Shown in pieces: positions 34,301 to 44,574 of a stretch of 64,000 nt of DNA (position 1 is the stretch's first letter; every line of letters starts with the position of its first letter). The translations under genes were made by a program, and so were the position numbers. The notes under the pieces are model-generated. The model saw nothing but the letters and a program-made list of their open reading frames with translations, made no database searches and was not told the origin of the DNA. Source of the DNA: Metridium senile (taxonomy: Eukaryota; Cnidaria; Anthozoa; Actiniaria; Metridiidae); NCBI GenBank assembly GCA_949775045.1, contig OX459101.1, positions 17,390,180 through 17,454,179 on the forward strand, written 5' to 3'.

Positions 34301-37300
34301 TGAAAAGAGCACCTGCATATTAGTAAGAAGCCAAAGTTTGAGCTCATAATGTTGAGTATAGATGAAATGGCATGAAATATAAAATTCAATATTTTTATAA
34401 GGATCTGTATGAAAAAATATGCTCTGGCGGGCAAAGCAATCCCAAAACATTGAATTTGATATTAAATGCCATTTCCCTCGTTTTACATTTTATGAGCTGA
34501 GATTTTCAATTCTGATTTTTATTTTGACACAGCACAGGCAGTCCAAGCAATTCACTTTAAAGTTGAGATATGTGAGGGAAAAATCGGTATTTTTATTGAA
34601 ACAAATTTGAACATATTTCAATCCTGTGTTGTTGTTAAACTTATAAAAATTAGAAAAAAATGCTGTAAAACGTTCAAAAACCACCAAGAATGACACCAAA
34701 TAAGTTTAACAACAACACAGGATTGAATTTTTTTTATTTCAATAAAAATACCGATTTTTTCCTCACATACCTCTACTGTAAAAGTGAATTGCTTGGGCTG
34801 CCTGTGGACACAGGTGCTCAATTTAAAAGGGGTAGGTCAATGGGTATGATTGTGCAGGACTTATCTGATAGTTTACAATCATGAGCGTGGATATTAAACG
34901 CCTGAGCTGAATGATGTTGACCATTTGGGATTCCTGTGTTTATATATTGACCACAGGAAACCCAACCAAGGAATGGCTTATGTACTACAAAGTTACACCA
35001 CAATAGAGTACAAACACTAAAAGTGTGCAATACTTTATACTATTTACCACTAAATAGTGTTGATTAAACAATAGAGAACAAAAGAATTTGCATAATTTAG
35101 GAGTATTTAGTGGTATTTATGTTGCACACTTTTAGTATTTGTACTCTAGTACAAACATACCATATTTTAAGGCCAATTTTATGACCAGCATGCATTGCCA
35201 CCACGCCTAAATTATGCTGATTAGTTGCGATTAGACCACGCCAAACCACTGAACTATTAGTATCATCTATTACATTGACCTGCTGTTTGTTGTCCTGGTT
35301 AAATAAACAAACAGAGACACAAAAATATAATAAACAGTTATACATGTTTTATAATGAAGAAGAAAAGATTGATTGGTCAAACAACCAGTGTTTCATGAGA
35401 GCATGAAACACACCCACGCCATTTTCAAGAGCGCACGCTTATTCAACGGTAAGTTTTTCCGTTGTTTTATCTTAGAGTGCTGAAATGATCTTTCACAAGT
35501 GAGCTCAGTGAACGAGTAAGAGATTTTCAACACAAGAAGATAAAATTTGTATTTCCAAGCGACCATGTAATGTTCTGTTTATTATACACTTATTTCAAAA
35601 ATCGTTGTCGCAGCCGAAGCTACAGTCCACACTCTGAAGCCTGCAAAAGATATCGGTAATATGAACTGAATGTGTGATTTATTATGCGTGTTTGAAAAAA
35701 ATATTTGTTTCATTATCTATCACTGGAAAACTTGTCCTGCTCATAAACCACACTGAAACACTTACAACCAAATAAAATATGCTATGGATAAATCGATAAC
35801 AAGAGTAGAAATACCGACATCCTTTGAAGGCTTCAGAGTGTGGACTGTAGCTTTGATTGCGACAACGATTTTTGAAATAAGTAATCATCAATGAAAATAA
35901 AATAACACTTTTTTAAATTTAAAATAAAATAACATGATATGTTATTTTCACATGTGAAGATATCAAATATTTGAAACAGAGAAATATAGGTATTTCATTG
36001 AAAATTGTATAAATAATAAACAGTTATAAGTTTTTTTATAAATAAATGAAGATTAAAGGGATTGAAGTACTACGTTTCGGTTTATGATGCTGAAACAATC
36101 GTCAGTAACTGAATTATGCAAAAACAATGGGTTCAACATGAAACCGAAACAAATTTCATACCTTTAATTTTCATTATAAAAATTTTATAATGAAAATTAA
36201 AGGTATGAAATTTGTTTAATAAAGCAATAATTATCTTGATAAAGGTACTTTTTGATAAACAATTAAGAAGGAAAACTAATTGTAAAAGACAATTGTGTTT
36301 GTGTTTCTGTTTCGTTGTCATTTCGACAACATCATCAGGTAAATGAATTACAAGAACTACAACAACAACCCGGTCGCCATTACTGATGAAGGTCCGTGGT
36401 AATGGACCGAAACGCCTATTCTTCTAAAGTTTTTTAAGTCAGAGACAAACGTAAAATTTGATACAAGAACTATATGCAAATATCAGGGTTCGTGCTGATG
36501 TCAGTAAACAAAATCTAAGGAGTTTTCAAGGAGTTTTCAAGGACCAAAAAGTAAGTTTTAAGCACTTTTTGCGACAACTTTGATATACGAAAATTTACGA
36601 AAATGATGTACAATACTATGATTTTTACTTAACTTTAATTTGCAATACTAGAATTTTTACCCTACTCCAGCTAGAATTAAGGAGTTTTTAAGGAGTTTTT
36701 GCTGATTTTCTAAAATTCAAGGGCTTTTCAAGTGCCCTTAAAACGTAAATCAAATCTAAGGAGTTTTCAAGGAGTTTAAGGAGTAGCACGAACCCTGAAA
36801 TATATAGCTAAATCGAACTAGATTGATACATTATAATTATGTTAAGTCAAGTGTAAAGAGATATAAAACAAAAGGAAAGCAATATCACAGTCATATATAT
36901 GATTGATTACATTATAATTGTGTACATAAAATAAATCAATTATTGATAATAACCAATCTATTACCTTCACAACTTGAATAAATAACAGACACAAAAATAA
37001 ATTAACAAAAAATTATTGCATCACGACTTGCCAATTCTCAATTTCAATTTACTTCTGATCAATTAATTAGTGAGAGGCAAAACTTATATGAAATTAACCA
37101 ATGAGTTAATTTGCAAGTTTAAGTTAGCCTGCGTCACATCCAGACTTTTTCGTTAAGTCCGGATGTGACGCAGGCTAGTTTAAGTAAGCTTTGCCTTAAA
37201 ACTTTACAGATCAGAAAAGATCACCACCGATAATTATAACCAATGTTTTGAAAAATAATGTGGGTAGTGATGCAACAATTTCTCTGTATATGAACCAATG

Positions 37301-40300
37301 ATCATATTACATTGAACAACATCTTAGTGTCCTAATTACAGCTCAAGGTGCAAAAGTATGACCACTTTTAATATATTCACATACTTCTATGCGCGGACTT
37401 TATGCTACGAAATGAGTTTTCACACGCCTTATTCGGTAAAATCAGACAACTTCACATCAAATGTGTCTGTTTCAAGTACAAACTCCCATGCATAGAAGTA
37501 TGCAAATACATTAAAGGTGGTCATACTTTTGCGCCTCGCACTGTTAATATAAAATAACAGACACACAAAGATAGAGAAAGTATAATGATTGTATACATTA
37601 AATTGTTGCATTGCAACTTGCAAATTTCAATATGATTTTGAGTTTTTCCAATTCGTCAATCAATTAAAGGCAGAGCTTACCTCAAATTGATTAATGAGTT
37701 TACAAGTTTAAATATGCTAAGCCTTAAAAATTGATGGATCGTAAAATACCATTATTCAACTGAAGTTTTGAAATAGCAGTCACGATACAACAATTTTGAT
37801 ACAACCAACTATTGTCTAGATTGACAAGATTAGATTGACAAGCACTTTAGTGTCCTGATTGAATAAAAAATAACAGACACAAAAAAATAAAGATACATGG
37901 GCATCCATTACTGTGGTTCTCAGTCAAATGGGACCAACTAGACCTTCAAACACAAACAAATAGTGGAAAGAAGGAAGGAAGGAAGGAAGGGAAGGTGGAA
38001 GGAAAGTGTGAAAAAGGTAGAAGGAATGAAGGTAGAAGGAGGGAGGGAGGCTAAGGAAGGAGGAAGGAAAGAAGGACAGACAGACAGACGGAGGAAGGGA
38101 GGGAGGAAGGGAGGGAGGGAGGAAGGGAGAAAGGGAGAAAGGGAAGAAGTGAGGAAGGAAGGAAGGAAGGAAGGAAGGAAGGAAGGAAGGAAGGAAGGAA
38201 GGAAGGAAGGAAGGAAGGAAGGAAGGAAGGAAAGGATAGGGAAACTCATATAATCAAGAACAATAACATACCTGTGGCACAGGTTCTGGTATACAAGTCT
38301 CAATTGGTGTAGTTTCTTCAATTATCATCAACTGTCTTATGTCTGGTAAAGGGGTCCGTACTTTCTTGATATGGATGATGGCATAGGGTAAACATTGTCT
38401 GGGCCTTTCTACAGGGAACCCTTCCTCATTGTATTCATACATGTAATACTACAAAGTTAACATAAAATATTCATCAGTTAGCAAACTTTATTATCAATGG
38501 AAACTTGCAAGTAAACTAGTATAGGCTGTGTCAGTGTTTGATATAAACGATAGGTAATATAATGAAATTTGGAACACCGTAAAAAATGTTGACTTAACTT
38601 TACTGATGTTTCGAGCTTTATCCCTTCAACAACAACAACAAGATTTTATTACCTTTTGATTATAAGAAAATTAATTTACAATATTTAAGTTAATACTAGA
38701 AATAAAGATAATAGATACTCAGAAATAGCATGGCTTATCTAGCTGTGTATCTATTCATATTTAAACATTATTTAGAAATGGAAGAAAAAAACGTGCTATG
38801 TAGACAACGAGAAAATTAAGAAAAAACTCACGAAAACGATAAACATTTTGGGAGCAATGAAAAGGCCGCCATGCTTGAATCATGACCGCTGACCATGCCT
38901 TCATCAGAGTAAAAGGAGGGGCTAAAGCTTGAAACATCAAATTATTTCATTATATTACCTAAATTTATTTATTCATTAGGCTGCTTTATTTGTTGCATAT
39001 TACTGCATATAAGTTGTAGAGTACAAAATGTAGATCATATATCATAGATTGTAGATCAAGTGGAGACTGAAGTGGTGGATGGGATTTTAATCAAACCAAC
39101 TTCAATCAAACTTTCACGACCTCTCCAATAGTCTCAGTCACCATGTTGAATGCACCAGCATGGTACTTAGGAAAAGACTCATGCATAACATTTATTAATT
39201 GCAGTGAGGTTACTTGAACCGTGAACACTTGACTTTTTTCATGTTATTATTTTCTGAACCTTCTACTGCTTCAAAACCTCTAAAAATGAAGCAGTGAGTT
39301 CAAATACATTAAGTGTTTATAATAAATCTTATTTCTAATCTATTCGCTCATGGGATGTGGGTTAAAAAAGTAACAAAAAATATCATAGTGTTCACAGATT
39401 ATTATTTTCTGAACCTTCTACTGCTTCAAAACCTCTAAAAATGAAGCAGTGAGCTCAAATACACTAAGTGCTCACAATAAATCATATTTCTAATCTATTC
39501 ACTCATGGGATGTGGGTTAAAAAAGTAACATAAAAAAGCACAAAGTGCTCATAATAAATCTAATTTCAATTGATAACAATTCTCTGACTGGATGTGGAAG
39601 TAACAAAAACAACTCAAAGTGTTCATGGTTCAAGTTTACTGTTCAGTAAGTTTAAGTTTAGTTTTGTTTAGTTTCAAACCTGTGTTCTTGACATCAGTGT
39701 AGGTACATCTGTTATCGACTGGTTGGGTATGTTCTTAGATACATGACAGTCATAGTTTGGTGTTGGTTCCATAGTCTGGGTATCTTTTGATTGGTTTGTT
39801 GTCACAGCCTTCACTCTACCTTTCACAACCTAGTACAATAAAAATCACTTTTTTAACATCTGAATGTATTTATAAGAATACGGTTTATTGAAATACTCTT
39901 GCACCATGTCAGAACAGTGAATTTCAGTATTTAATTATATACACACACAAGTGCCTTACTTAACTAGTATAAACTAAGGGATTTCATGGCAGCTATGTTT
40001 GAGGTCAAAACAATGGAGCTTTTCTCTCAAGGGAACTGAAATCCTTTGTCATTCAAAAGCTTTGCTCACATGGTGATTTTCTGTTCTTTCAAGAGATTGT
40101 AAGGATTGTGTATACTACAAAAATGCTCAAAAAAGGTCAAAATGGCCCAGGAGTCAAAGGGTTACACTATATCAATGCCAAGATTATTCTTGACCTCTTT
40201 ACCTCCGTATGCAAATTGCCCATTTCAGACAACGTGTCATTCTCTTGAGAATTGTTCTTTTATGATGAACATGTTATATCATTTACATGTGAAAGAAACA

Positions 40301-42063
40301 ATTCCCAAGGATAGCATCATGTGATTAGATAATAATAATAATAATAATAATAAGGTTTATTGACAATACTTTCGCACCTTAAACGGTGAATTACAGTATT
40401 ATAGTAATATACATACAGTATACACACAAGCGAGAAATACAAATATAGCTAGTTATGAAGTGTTTACATTTAATTACTACTATTGGACATATACTATAGG
40501 TACTATTACTACTATTGGTTATTAAATTGTGCAATAGCACTAGGAAAAAAACTTTTCTTAAATCTATCAGTCCTACACTTAAATAAGGAATTATGGGATG
40601 CATTACGCAGCCTACGGCCGCTTGAAACGGCTCTGGTCGGTGGCAGGATCGAATGTAGGTGCGACGATGGGTTGTTGGCGATGTTCTCGAACGTTTGAGC
40701 GCACAGTACGTTTCTTCGTTTGTCGAGGCGTGGAAGGGATGTCCTTGTTAGTGATTTGAAATGGGACAACACAAACAAGGAAGGTAAAGAGGTCTAGCTA
40801 TTACTTACCCTAAATACAACCATATAAACAGTCCATGGATTTGGCCAAGTAGTCAAACTCTTTAAACACAGATCAGGACATCTCCACAATGACACGCCCA
40901 TTTTACTATCACCAAGTATAGAATTGTCACCCTGGCAACACATGCCTTGTTTACAGTACTCCGTAACCTTTGATATGTAATACTCCGTCTTAAACGCCAG
41001 GCATTCGGCGAGTTCTTTGGTTGACCTACCCTCATCCTTCATCTCTGATCGCTTGGTTTGAAATTCTTTTTCTAACATGGGGTTATCAACTTTGAAGATC
41101 TTTGTGATAGTGTAACTGCGTTCCATTTCGCCAGCCTCCCATGTTATGTTATTGATGGAGTTGAGGATGTCTTTGCCTTCTCTTGAATCTGAAGTGATTT
41201 CTTGTTGGCAGTCTAAGAGAGAATACCAAAATATCAAATACCACTCAATCATATTCATAAGTTAACAATAATGGATGTACCATAAGATATTTATTTGGAG
41301 GGGAAGGGTAAGGAGAAATGTTTGCCCTTGAGGCTGTGCAGGATATCTAGCTTGGCGCAATATTTTTTCAGTTACTTTTGTTGTTGTTGTTGTTGTTGTT
41401 GTGCAGGATATTTTACTTTAAGGTTATTTGGGGGGGGGGGGGGGGGGAATATAGACAAATAATAACTGAGACAAAGGCAAAAAATGGAGTCTTTCAGAAA
41501 CTTGTAGTCTCAACAATTAATAAAAAAAAACCTCTTGTTATTTATGAAAGTTGGTTCATACCAATATATTCCACAACGTTTATCAAACATGCATGGCATT
41601 CTAAATGAATAAACATGTAATCCTTTTTGAACAGTGGTATTTCCTATACTAAGGGGGGTATCATTTATTGCTTAGTGTTTATGGGGAGGGGGGTCAGCAA
41701 AATCACCTGTCATCTTTTGCAAATATAACGTAGGTAACCCCTCTCATAACCTCCCCTTTTTTATTACGCAAACACACAAAATTAACAATTTAATTTATAA
41801 TTTACAAAATAACTCCCCTATATTTACCAAGTTTATTACTATGAAAGATACTTACAATATTTGTAACAACCCCCCCCCCCCCCCCCCATGTAGCTTCTGA
41901 GAATAATGTGACCCCCTCCCCCCTCAATATTGTCTAACACCCCCCTACACTAATAAATGAAAGCCCCTAATAGTGTACCTTCACTTAGTAGCCTCTTTTT
42001 CCTTGGTATAGTGTATTTTCTCACGCCAGGGCCTTGTGAAATATTAGTATATCCCTCATCCAT
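25355..42063 (-). CDS. TASOR-family protein (PARP-like + SPOC-like domains, giant disordered terminal exon)
   Basis: Nine coding exons: 42063-41979, 41212-40809, 39829-39680, 38448-38272, 35294-35161, 33955-33864, 32340-32237, 31696-31624, 30462-25355; phases agree at every junction, giving 2108 residues. The start ATG is in a good context (ctaccATGG), a few bases after a likely 5'-UTR acceptor. Residues about 50-270 match the pseudo-PARP domain of human TASOR as I know it: MLEKEFQTKRSEMKDEGR, KMGVSLWRCPDL, DCHVSKN, YYMYEYN and RPRQCLPYA lie in TASOR order. Residues about 285-420 fit the SPOC fold (VVWRGLI ... MLFLVPSCKLA). Exon 9 codes about 1700 disordered Ser/Asn/Thr-rich residues with two repeat sets (separate entries) and a Pro/Tyr/Arg-rich C-terminus ending GDDRNRVL. 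In vertebrates TASOR scaffolds the HUSH complex, which silences transposons and intronless transgenes through H3K9me3. The same job here is inference; TASOR2 or another PARP-SPOC protein is the alternative. Confidence 0.8.
25900..26490 (-). repeat. Six-copy 90-bp in-frame coding repeat in the TASOR-like tail
   Basis: Six tandem copies of a roughly 30-residue unit built around SVNHAVNT and SIPTTNKQVA (protein about 1730-1928). The two copies nearest the 3' end are almost identical at DNA level, so the array is still being homogenised or has grown recently. The antisense strand gives a long hydrophobic open frame that is only a shadow. Confidence 0.85.
28780..30270 (-). repeat. RSKSVD-type protein repeat in the TASOR-like tail
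   Basis: About eleven degenerate copies of a 35-50-residue unit whose core is NRSKSVD followed by a P-x-A-R-P-like stretch. The core resembles a basophilic phosphorylation site (R-S-K-S). Repeats toward the 5' end of the exon are closest to each other, for example the two NRSRSVDNP copies. Confidence 0.75.
30503..30812 (+). repeat. One of two inverted ~310-bp repeats flanking two TASOR-like exons
   Basis: Pairs with 32396-32722 in reverse complement over the whole length (TATTGACTGAGT, AGCCAAATATTTTCC, CTTAAGAGCGCGCGCCGGGC). Lies 40 bp upstream (in transcript order) of the large terminal exon. Confidence 0.85.
30960..31600 (+). repeat. Tandem array with CTACACACACACCTCATTAG
   Basis: About three units of roughly 146 bp (GAGTGACAACGAAAA ... 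GCTCATTTGCATGTTAAAAT), then about three shorter ones of roughly 98 bp ending GGTTATATGAAAAACGCTCT. Abuts the donor of TASOR-like exon 8 (31624). Confidence 0.85.
32396..32722 (-). repeat. Partner of the inverted ~310-bp repeat
   Basis: Reverse complement of 30503-30812. It also holds its own palindrome GGCCGTACGGGAAAATATTT / complement around a GC-rich centre GGACCGCGCTGCGCTCG (about 32600-32700). Confidence 0.85.
33060..33840 (+). repeat. ~100-120-bp tandem array in a TASOR-like intron
   Basis: Seven or so units with GTATTGTATTAGGGGTGAGG and TTTAAAGACGCATCACTCAA. From the third unit an extra CTACCGGTATA appears and is copied in all later units. An inverted partial copy lies at about 32800-32900, so the array grew from one arm of a palindromic element. 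It ends 24 bp before exon 6. Confidence 0.88.
34048..34214. mobile_element. CACCTAATTGCAATTAC MITE, TA duplication
   Basis: Long inverted arms CACCTAATTGCAATTACATT ... with interior AAAAGACAAAAG/CTTTTGTCTTTT. Flanked by TA on both sides. Confidence 0.88.
35005..35147. mobile_element. 143-bp GAGTACAAACACT MITE, copy 3, next to a splice donor
   Basis: Same length and ends as 22541-22683, TA flanks. Its edge lies 13 bases from the donor of TASOR-like exon 5 (exon ends at 35161). Confidence 0.92.
35390..35584. repeat. Dispersed repeat with CATGTAATGTTCTGTTTATT, copy 1
   Basis: Shared with about 42850-42985 and 52128-52240: AAGATAAAATTTGTAT, CACAAGTGAG, ACCATGTAATGTTCTGTTTA. Confidence 0.7.
35585..35881. 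mobile_element. CACCTATTTCAAAAATCG-family MITE
   Basis: Ends TATTTCAAAAATCGTTGTCG / complement; arms ACAGTCCACACTCTGAAGCC. Family members: 8378-8998, 44757-45038, 56761-57066. Confidence 0.88.
36075..36105 (-). ncRNA. Hammerhead-like core (degenerate)
   Basis: Minus strand reads CTGACGA, then a ~20-nt stem-loop region with GTTT/AAAC, then GAAACGTA. Core bases C3-A9 and GAAA fit; stem II is poor. Likely relic in a repeat. Confidence 0.3.
36147..36217. repeat. 71-bp perfect palindrome
   Basis: Two 35-bp arms (AAACAAATTTCATACCTTTA ... TTATAAAA) around a single central A at 36182, with no mismatch. Confidence 0.95.
36383..36412 (+). ncRNA. Hammerhead-ribozyme-like core
   Basis: CTGATGA (36383-36389), one extra A, a perfect 5-bp stem GGTCC/GGACC with an 8-nt loop, then GAAA (36409-36412). 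This is the conserved hammerhead core with stem II. The following CGCC replaces the usual CGTC cleavage motif, so activity is doubtful. Similar boxes with a very short stem III are known from Penelope-like elements and retrozymes. Confidence 0.45.
36484..36797. mobile_element. 314-bp CAGGGTTCGTGCT element, copy 1, 6-bp duplication
   Basis: Inverted ends CAGGGTTCGTGCT / AGCACGAACCCTG, flanked by AAATAT on both sides (36478-36483 and 36798-36803). The interior has AAGGAGTTTTCAAGGAGTTT direct repeats. Confidence 0.92.
37125..37177. repeat. TAGCCTGCGTCACATCC foldback
   Basis: Arms TAGCCTGCGTCACATCC / GGATGTGACGCAGGCTA around a short loop. Confidence 0.85.
37339..37543. mobile_element. ~205-bp MITE with AAAAGTATGACCAC arms
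   Basis: Ends GTGCAAAAGTATGACCAC / GTGGTCATACTTTTGCGCC; the right end CGCACTG resembles the CAGTGCGA ends of 24716-24992. Confidence 0.75.
37963..38235 (+). repeat. (GGAA)n microsatellite
   Basis: Purine-only tract in the TASOR-like intron after exon 4, pure (GGAA)n from about 38152 to 38230. It generates spurious ORFs on both strands. It ends about 37 bp from the exon-4 donor. Confidence 0.95.
38497..38640 (+). repeat. Single copy of the 111-bp dispersed repeat
   Basis: Unit plus terminal box CTGATGTTTCGAGCTTTATC; gives the empty-site reference for the 12702-12899 insertion. Confidence 0.85.
39205..39640. mobile_element. Partial copies of the GGATACTCGAACCG-family MITE
   Basis: Two consecutive TTCTGAACCTTCTACTGCTT blocks, then a third shorter piece. 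Ends near TASOR-like exon 3. Confidence 0.75.
40325..40780 (-). pseudogene. LINE 3' remnant with (TTA)n tail in a TASOR-like intron
   Basis: The minus strand codes about 88 residues typical of the extreme C-terminus of a non-LTR retrotransposon ORF2 (LPRLDKRRN, HSILPPTR, KCRTDRFKKSFFPSAI), then a 3' UTR and a (TTA)n tail at about 40330-40352. A related 3'-UTR fragment lies at about 39885-39960. Truncated at the 5' side. Confidence 0.7.
41655..41960. repeat. Dispersed repeat carrying a poly-C tract, copy 1
   Basis: Shares GGGGAGG, AATCACCTGTcATCTTTT, ACCCCTCTC, TTTATTACTA, a 17-C run and AATATTGTC in the same order with 61250-61490. It ends close to TASOR-like exon 1. Confidence 0.65.
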
Positions 42064-42199
42064 GGTAGCTGGTTCACTGAAATAACAAATTTGTGGATGA
42101 TTGATTTGAGATAAGTAGAATGTTACATGTATTTGTTTGGACTGCAATAGGGTTTTTCAATTTAGCGACTTTGGTACTAATAGTACCAGATACTAATTA

Positions 42200-42524
42200 C
42201 AGGGTTCGTGCTGATGTCAGTAAACAAAATCTAAGGAGTTTTCAAGGAGTTTTCAAGGACCAAAAAGTAATTTTTAAGCACTTTTTGTGACAACTTTGAT
42301 ATACGAAAATTTTATGAATTTACGAAAATGATGTACAATACTAGAATTTTTACTTAACTTTTAATTTGCAATACTCGAATTTTTACCCTACCTTAGCTAG
42401 AATTAAGGAGTTTTTAAGGAGTTTTTGCTGATTTTCTAAAATTCAAGGGCTTTTCAAGTGCCCTTAAAAACGTAAATCAAATCTAAGGAGTTTTCAAGGA
42501 GTTTAAGGAGTAGCACGAACCCTG
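42200..42524. mobile_element. 325-bp CAGGGTTCGTGCT element, copy 2, 6-bp duplication
   Basis: Same ends and interior as 36484-36797, same orientation, flanked by TAATTA (42194-42199 and 42525-42530). It lies about 135 bp upstream of the TASOR-like start codon. Confidence 0.92.
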
Positions 42525-42721
42525 TAATTAGCATACGTGCATGTTTAGCATTATTAGAATTTCTAGGAGTTGCATGTATTCAAAATATTATATTTTCAGA
42601 GTAGGAATACAAAATAAGAACAATATTGCAGAAATAATTAATGACAAATTAACACTGGTTCTATCAACTGGCACTGTAGTGCCAAATCTGCCTTTGTGCC
42701 GGTAAATTGGAAAACCCTTAT

Positions 42722-42751
42722 GTTTCGACCGCTACTGCTAGTCTTCATCAT
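42722..42751 (-). ncRNA. Hammerhead-like core (mutated)
   Basis: Minus strand ATGATGA, stem GACT/GGTC with a 9-nt loop, then GAAAC. The first core base is A in place of C, so it is probably inactive. Confidence 0.3.
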
Positions 42752-42849
42752 GCAGTGGGAAGATTGAATAATGGTTGGTCTTGACTTATAGAATAAAATC
42801 CACAGAAATACAGTTTGTATGTTAATGAAAGAAATGGAGAAAGTATATT

Positions 42850-42985
42850 ACATGGTCGTGCGGAGATACCAAGTGTTGAAATGATCACTCACAAGTGAGA
42901 ACAGCAAACAATTAGGAGATTTTCAACACGAGAAGATAAAATTTGTATCTCCAAGTGACCATGTAATGTTCTGTTTATTATAAAT
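42850..42985. repeat. Dispersed repeat with CATGTAATGTTCTGTTTATT, copy 2
   Basis: Ends ATTACATGG ... CCATGTAAT are inverted; interior shared with 35390-35584. Confidence 0.7.
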
Positions 42986-43702
42986 TTAAGTTATCAATGA
43001 AAAGAAAACTTTTTTTGACATAAGATTCTGTAAAGCTGTGTAACCATAGTGATAATATTTTCACGTTATTTTCACATGTTATTTTCACATGTTATTTCCA
43101 CATTGAAAATATCAAATTTTTGAAAAGAGAAATATACTGGTATTTCATTCGCAATTATATAATAATTAAAGGCTAATAATGTATGGTACTTAATGGAGTT
43201 ATTCCGTGTTACCGGTAGATGCTTTTGATACTGTAGAAATGCAAATGTGCATTATAGAATTATCTAGTGTTTCTTAGAACAAAGCTTATCACACCTTAAT
43301 TCACATTTGCATCTCTACGGTATCAAAAGTGTCTAACACGGAATAGCTTGAATATATAAACACATTATTGGATGATGATTTTATGATGTGAGTCCAGAAT
43401 AATCAAGGACGAGGCAAGTGTAATCAGCCGATGCTAGAGTACAAGGCTCATTACACTCAAGTTGAGATTATTTAAATAATAAATTATAAGGACTTATACA
43501 AGCATACACCAGGTGTATGAGAAACGCACATTCAGACATTTTGATATCTTTTACGATGTGAGTGGGTATTTACACTCTCACTAAATCGTTACGCATTTAG
43601 TTTTATTTGTTTTCTCGTAATACCAATGACTGACAATGGATTATAGCACTCAAATCAAAAATAAACAATGCAAAGCATGCTGGTAAGTGATCACAGGTCT
43701 TA

Positions 43703-44010
43703 CAGCGCGACGCACCTTACCGTGGCCACCCAATTAAAGTTTTGTACAAGTTAGCTTAGCGTTCAAAAGTTTCTCTTTTCAAATTATTTGCTACACCTTT
43801 ACAAATTTAAACATCCTGAGAGGTTTTTCAGCCACTTATAAACTTCACTCTTGTCTTCGCTTTGAACATTTCAAAGTGTTTTACCATTTGACACTCGGCT
43901 TTTATATGTCTCGGCTTATGTCTTTTATATTAAGGTCAAATTCTTGCTTTCTGATTGGTTTACTTGTACAAAACTTTAATTAGGTGGCCACAGTATGGTG
44001 CATCGTGCTG
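43703..44010. mobile_element. 308-bp CAGCGCGACGCACC MITE, TA duplication
   Basis: Ends CAGCGCGACGCACCTTACCG / degenerate complement, then GGTGGCCAC-type and GTACAAAACTTTAATTA arms; TA at 43701-43702 and 44011-44012. Confidence 0.88.
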
Positions 44011-44045
44011 TAAAAATGTAAATATCTGTATGTCATATTTCTCTA

Positions 44046-44268
44046 ACAGGTTCCCATTTAAAACTGTACCTTCCCATTTAAATCTGTCCTTATGCAAATT
44101 GTGTTGATGTGTGCTAAACACACAGATCAACCAATCAGAGTATATTATTTCTGAAGTGAACTTCTCTGATTGGTTGATCTGTGTGTTTAGCACACATCAA
44201 CACAATTTGCATAAGTACAGATTTAAATGGGAAAGAACAGATTTAAATGGGAACCTGTTCTCTGAACA
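44046..44268. mobile_element. Foldback element with 52-bp perfect arms
   Basis: Arms 44089-44140 and 44164-44215 are exact reverse complements; outer ends ACAGGTTCCCATTTAAA / TTTAAATGGGAACCTGT. Confidence 0.9.
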
Positions 44269-44574
44269 TTGAGAGATTTGTGGCCTCACTTTGGTGTTTT
44301 TTTTACGTGTTTTAATTTTTTTTTTTTTTTTTGATATAGATAATAATATGCCTCATTTATATAGTGCTATTATATACAAAGCTCATAGCAATTTACAAGT
44401 TTACAGTTATGATTAGTGGAGGACTTATCTGACTGCTGTAGACTAGCAGTTTACAATCATGAGTGTTGTTAGTGAATGCCTCAGAAGCCTGACTGTTGTA
44501 CCGGGAGACGATCCCCTATTCTTTGCAAACAGCACAACAGTATCTTTAACATCCAACTTATATACACCTACTTG

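Noticed and set aside
37938..38321. Arg/Lys/Glu- and Pro/Ser/Leu-rich ORFs
   Set aside because: Both strands of a (GGAA)n tract.
42064..42147. Upstream extension of the TASOR-like first exon (ORF starting MQSKQIH)
   Set aside because: A good acceptor (TTATTTCAG) lies just before the ATG at 42063, so the upstream frame is more likely intronic; not excluded without cDNA.
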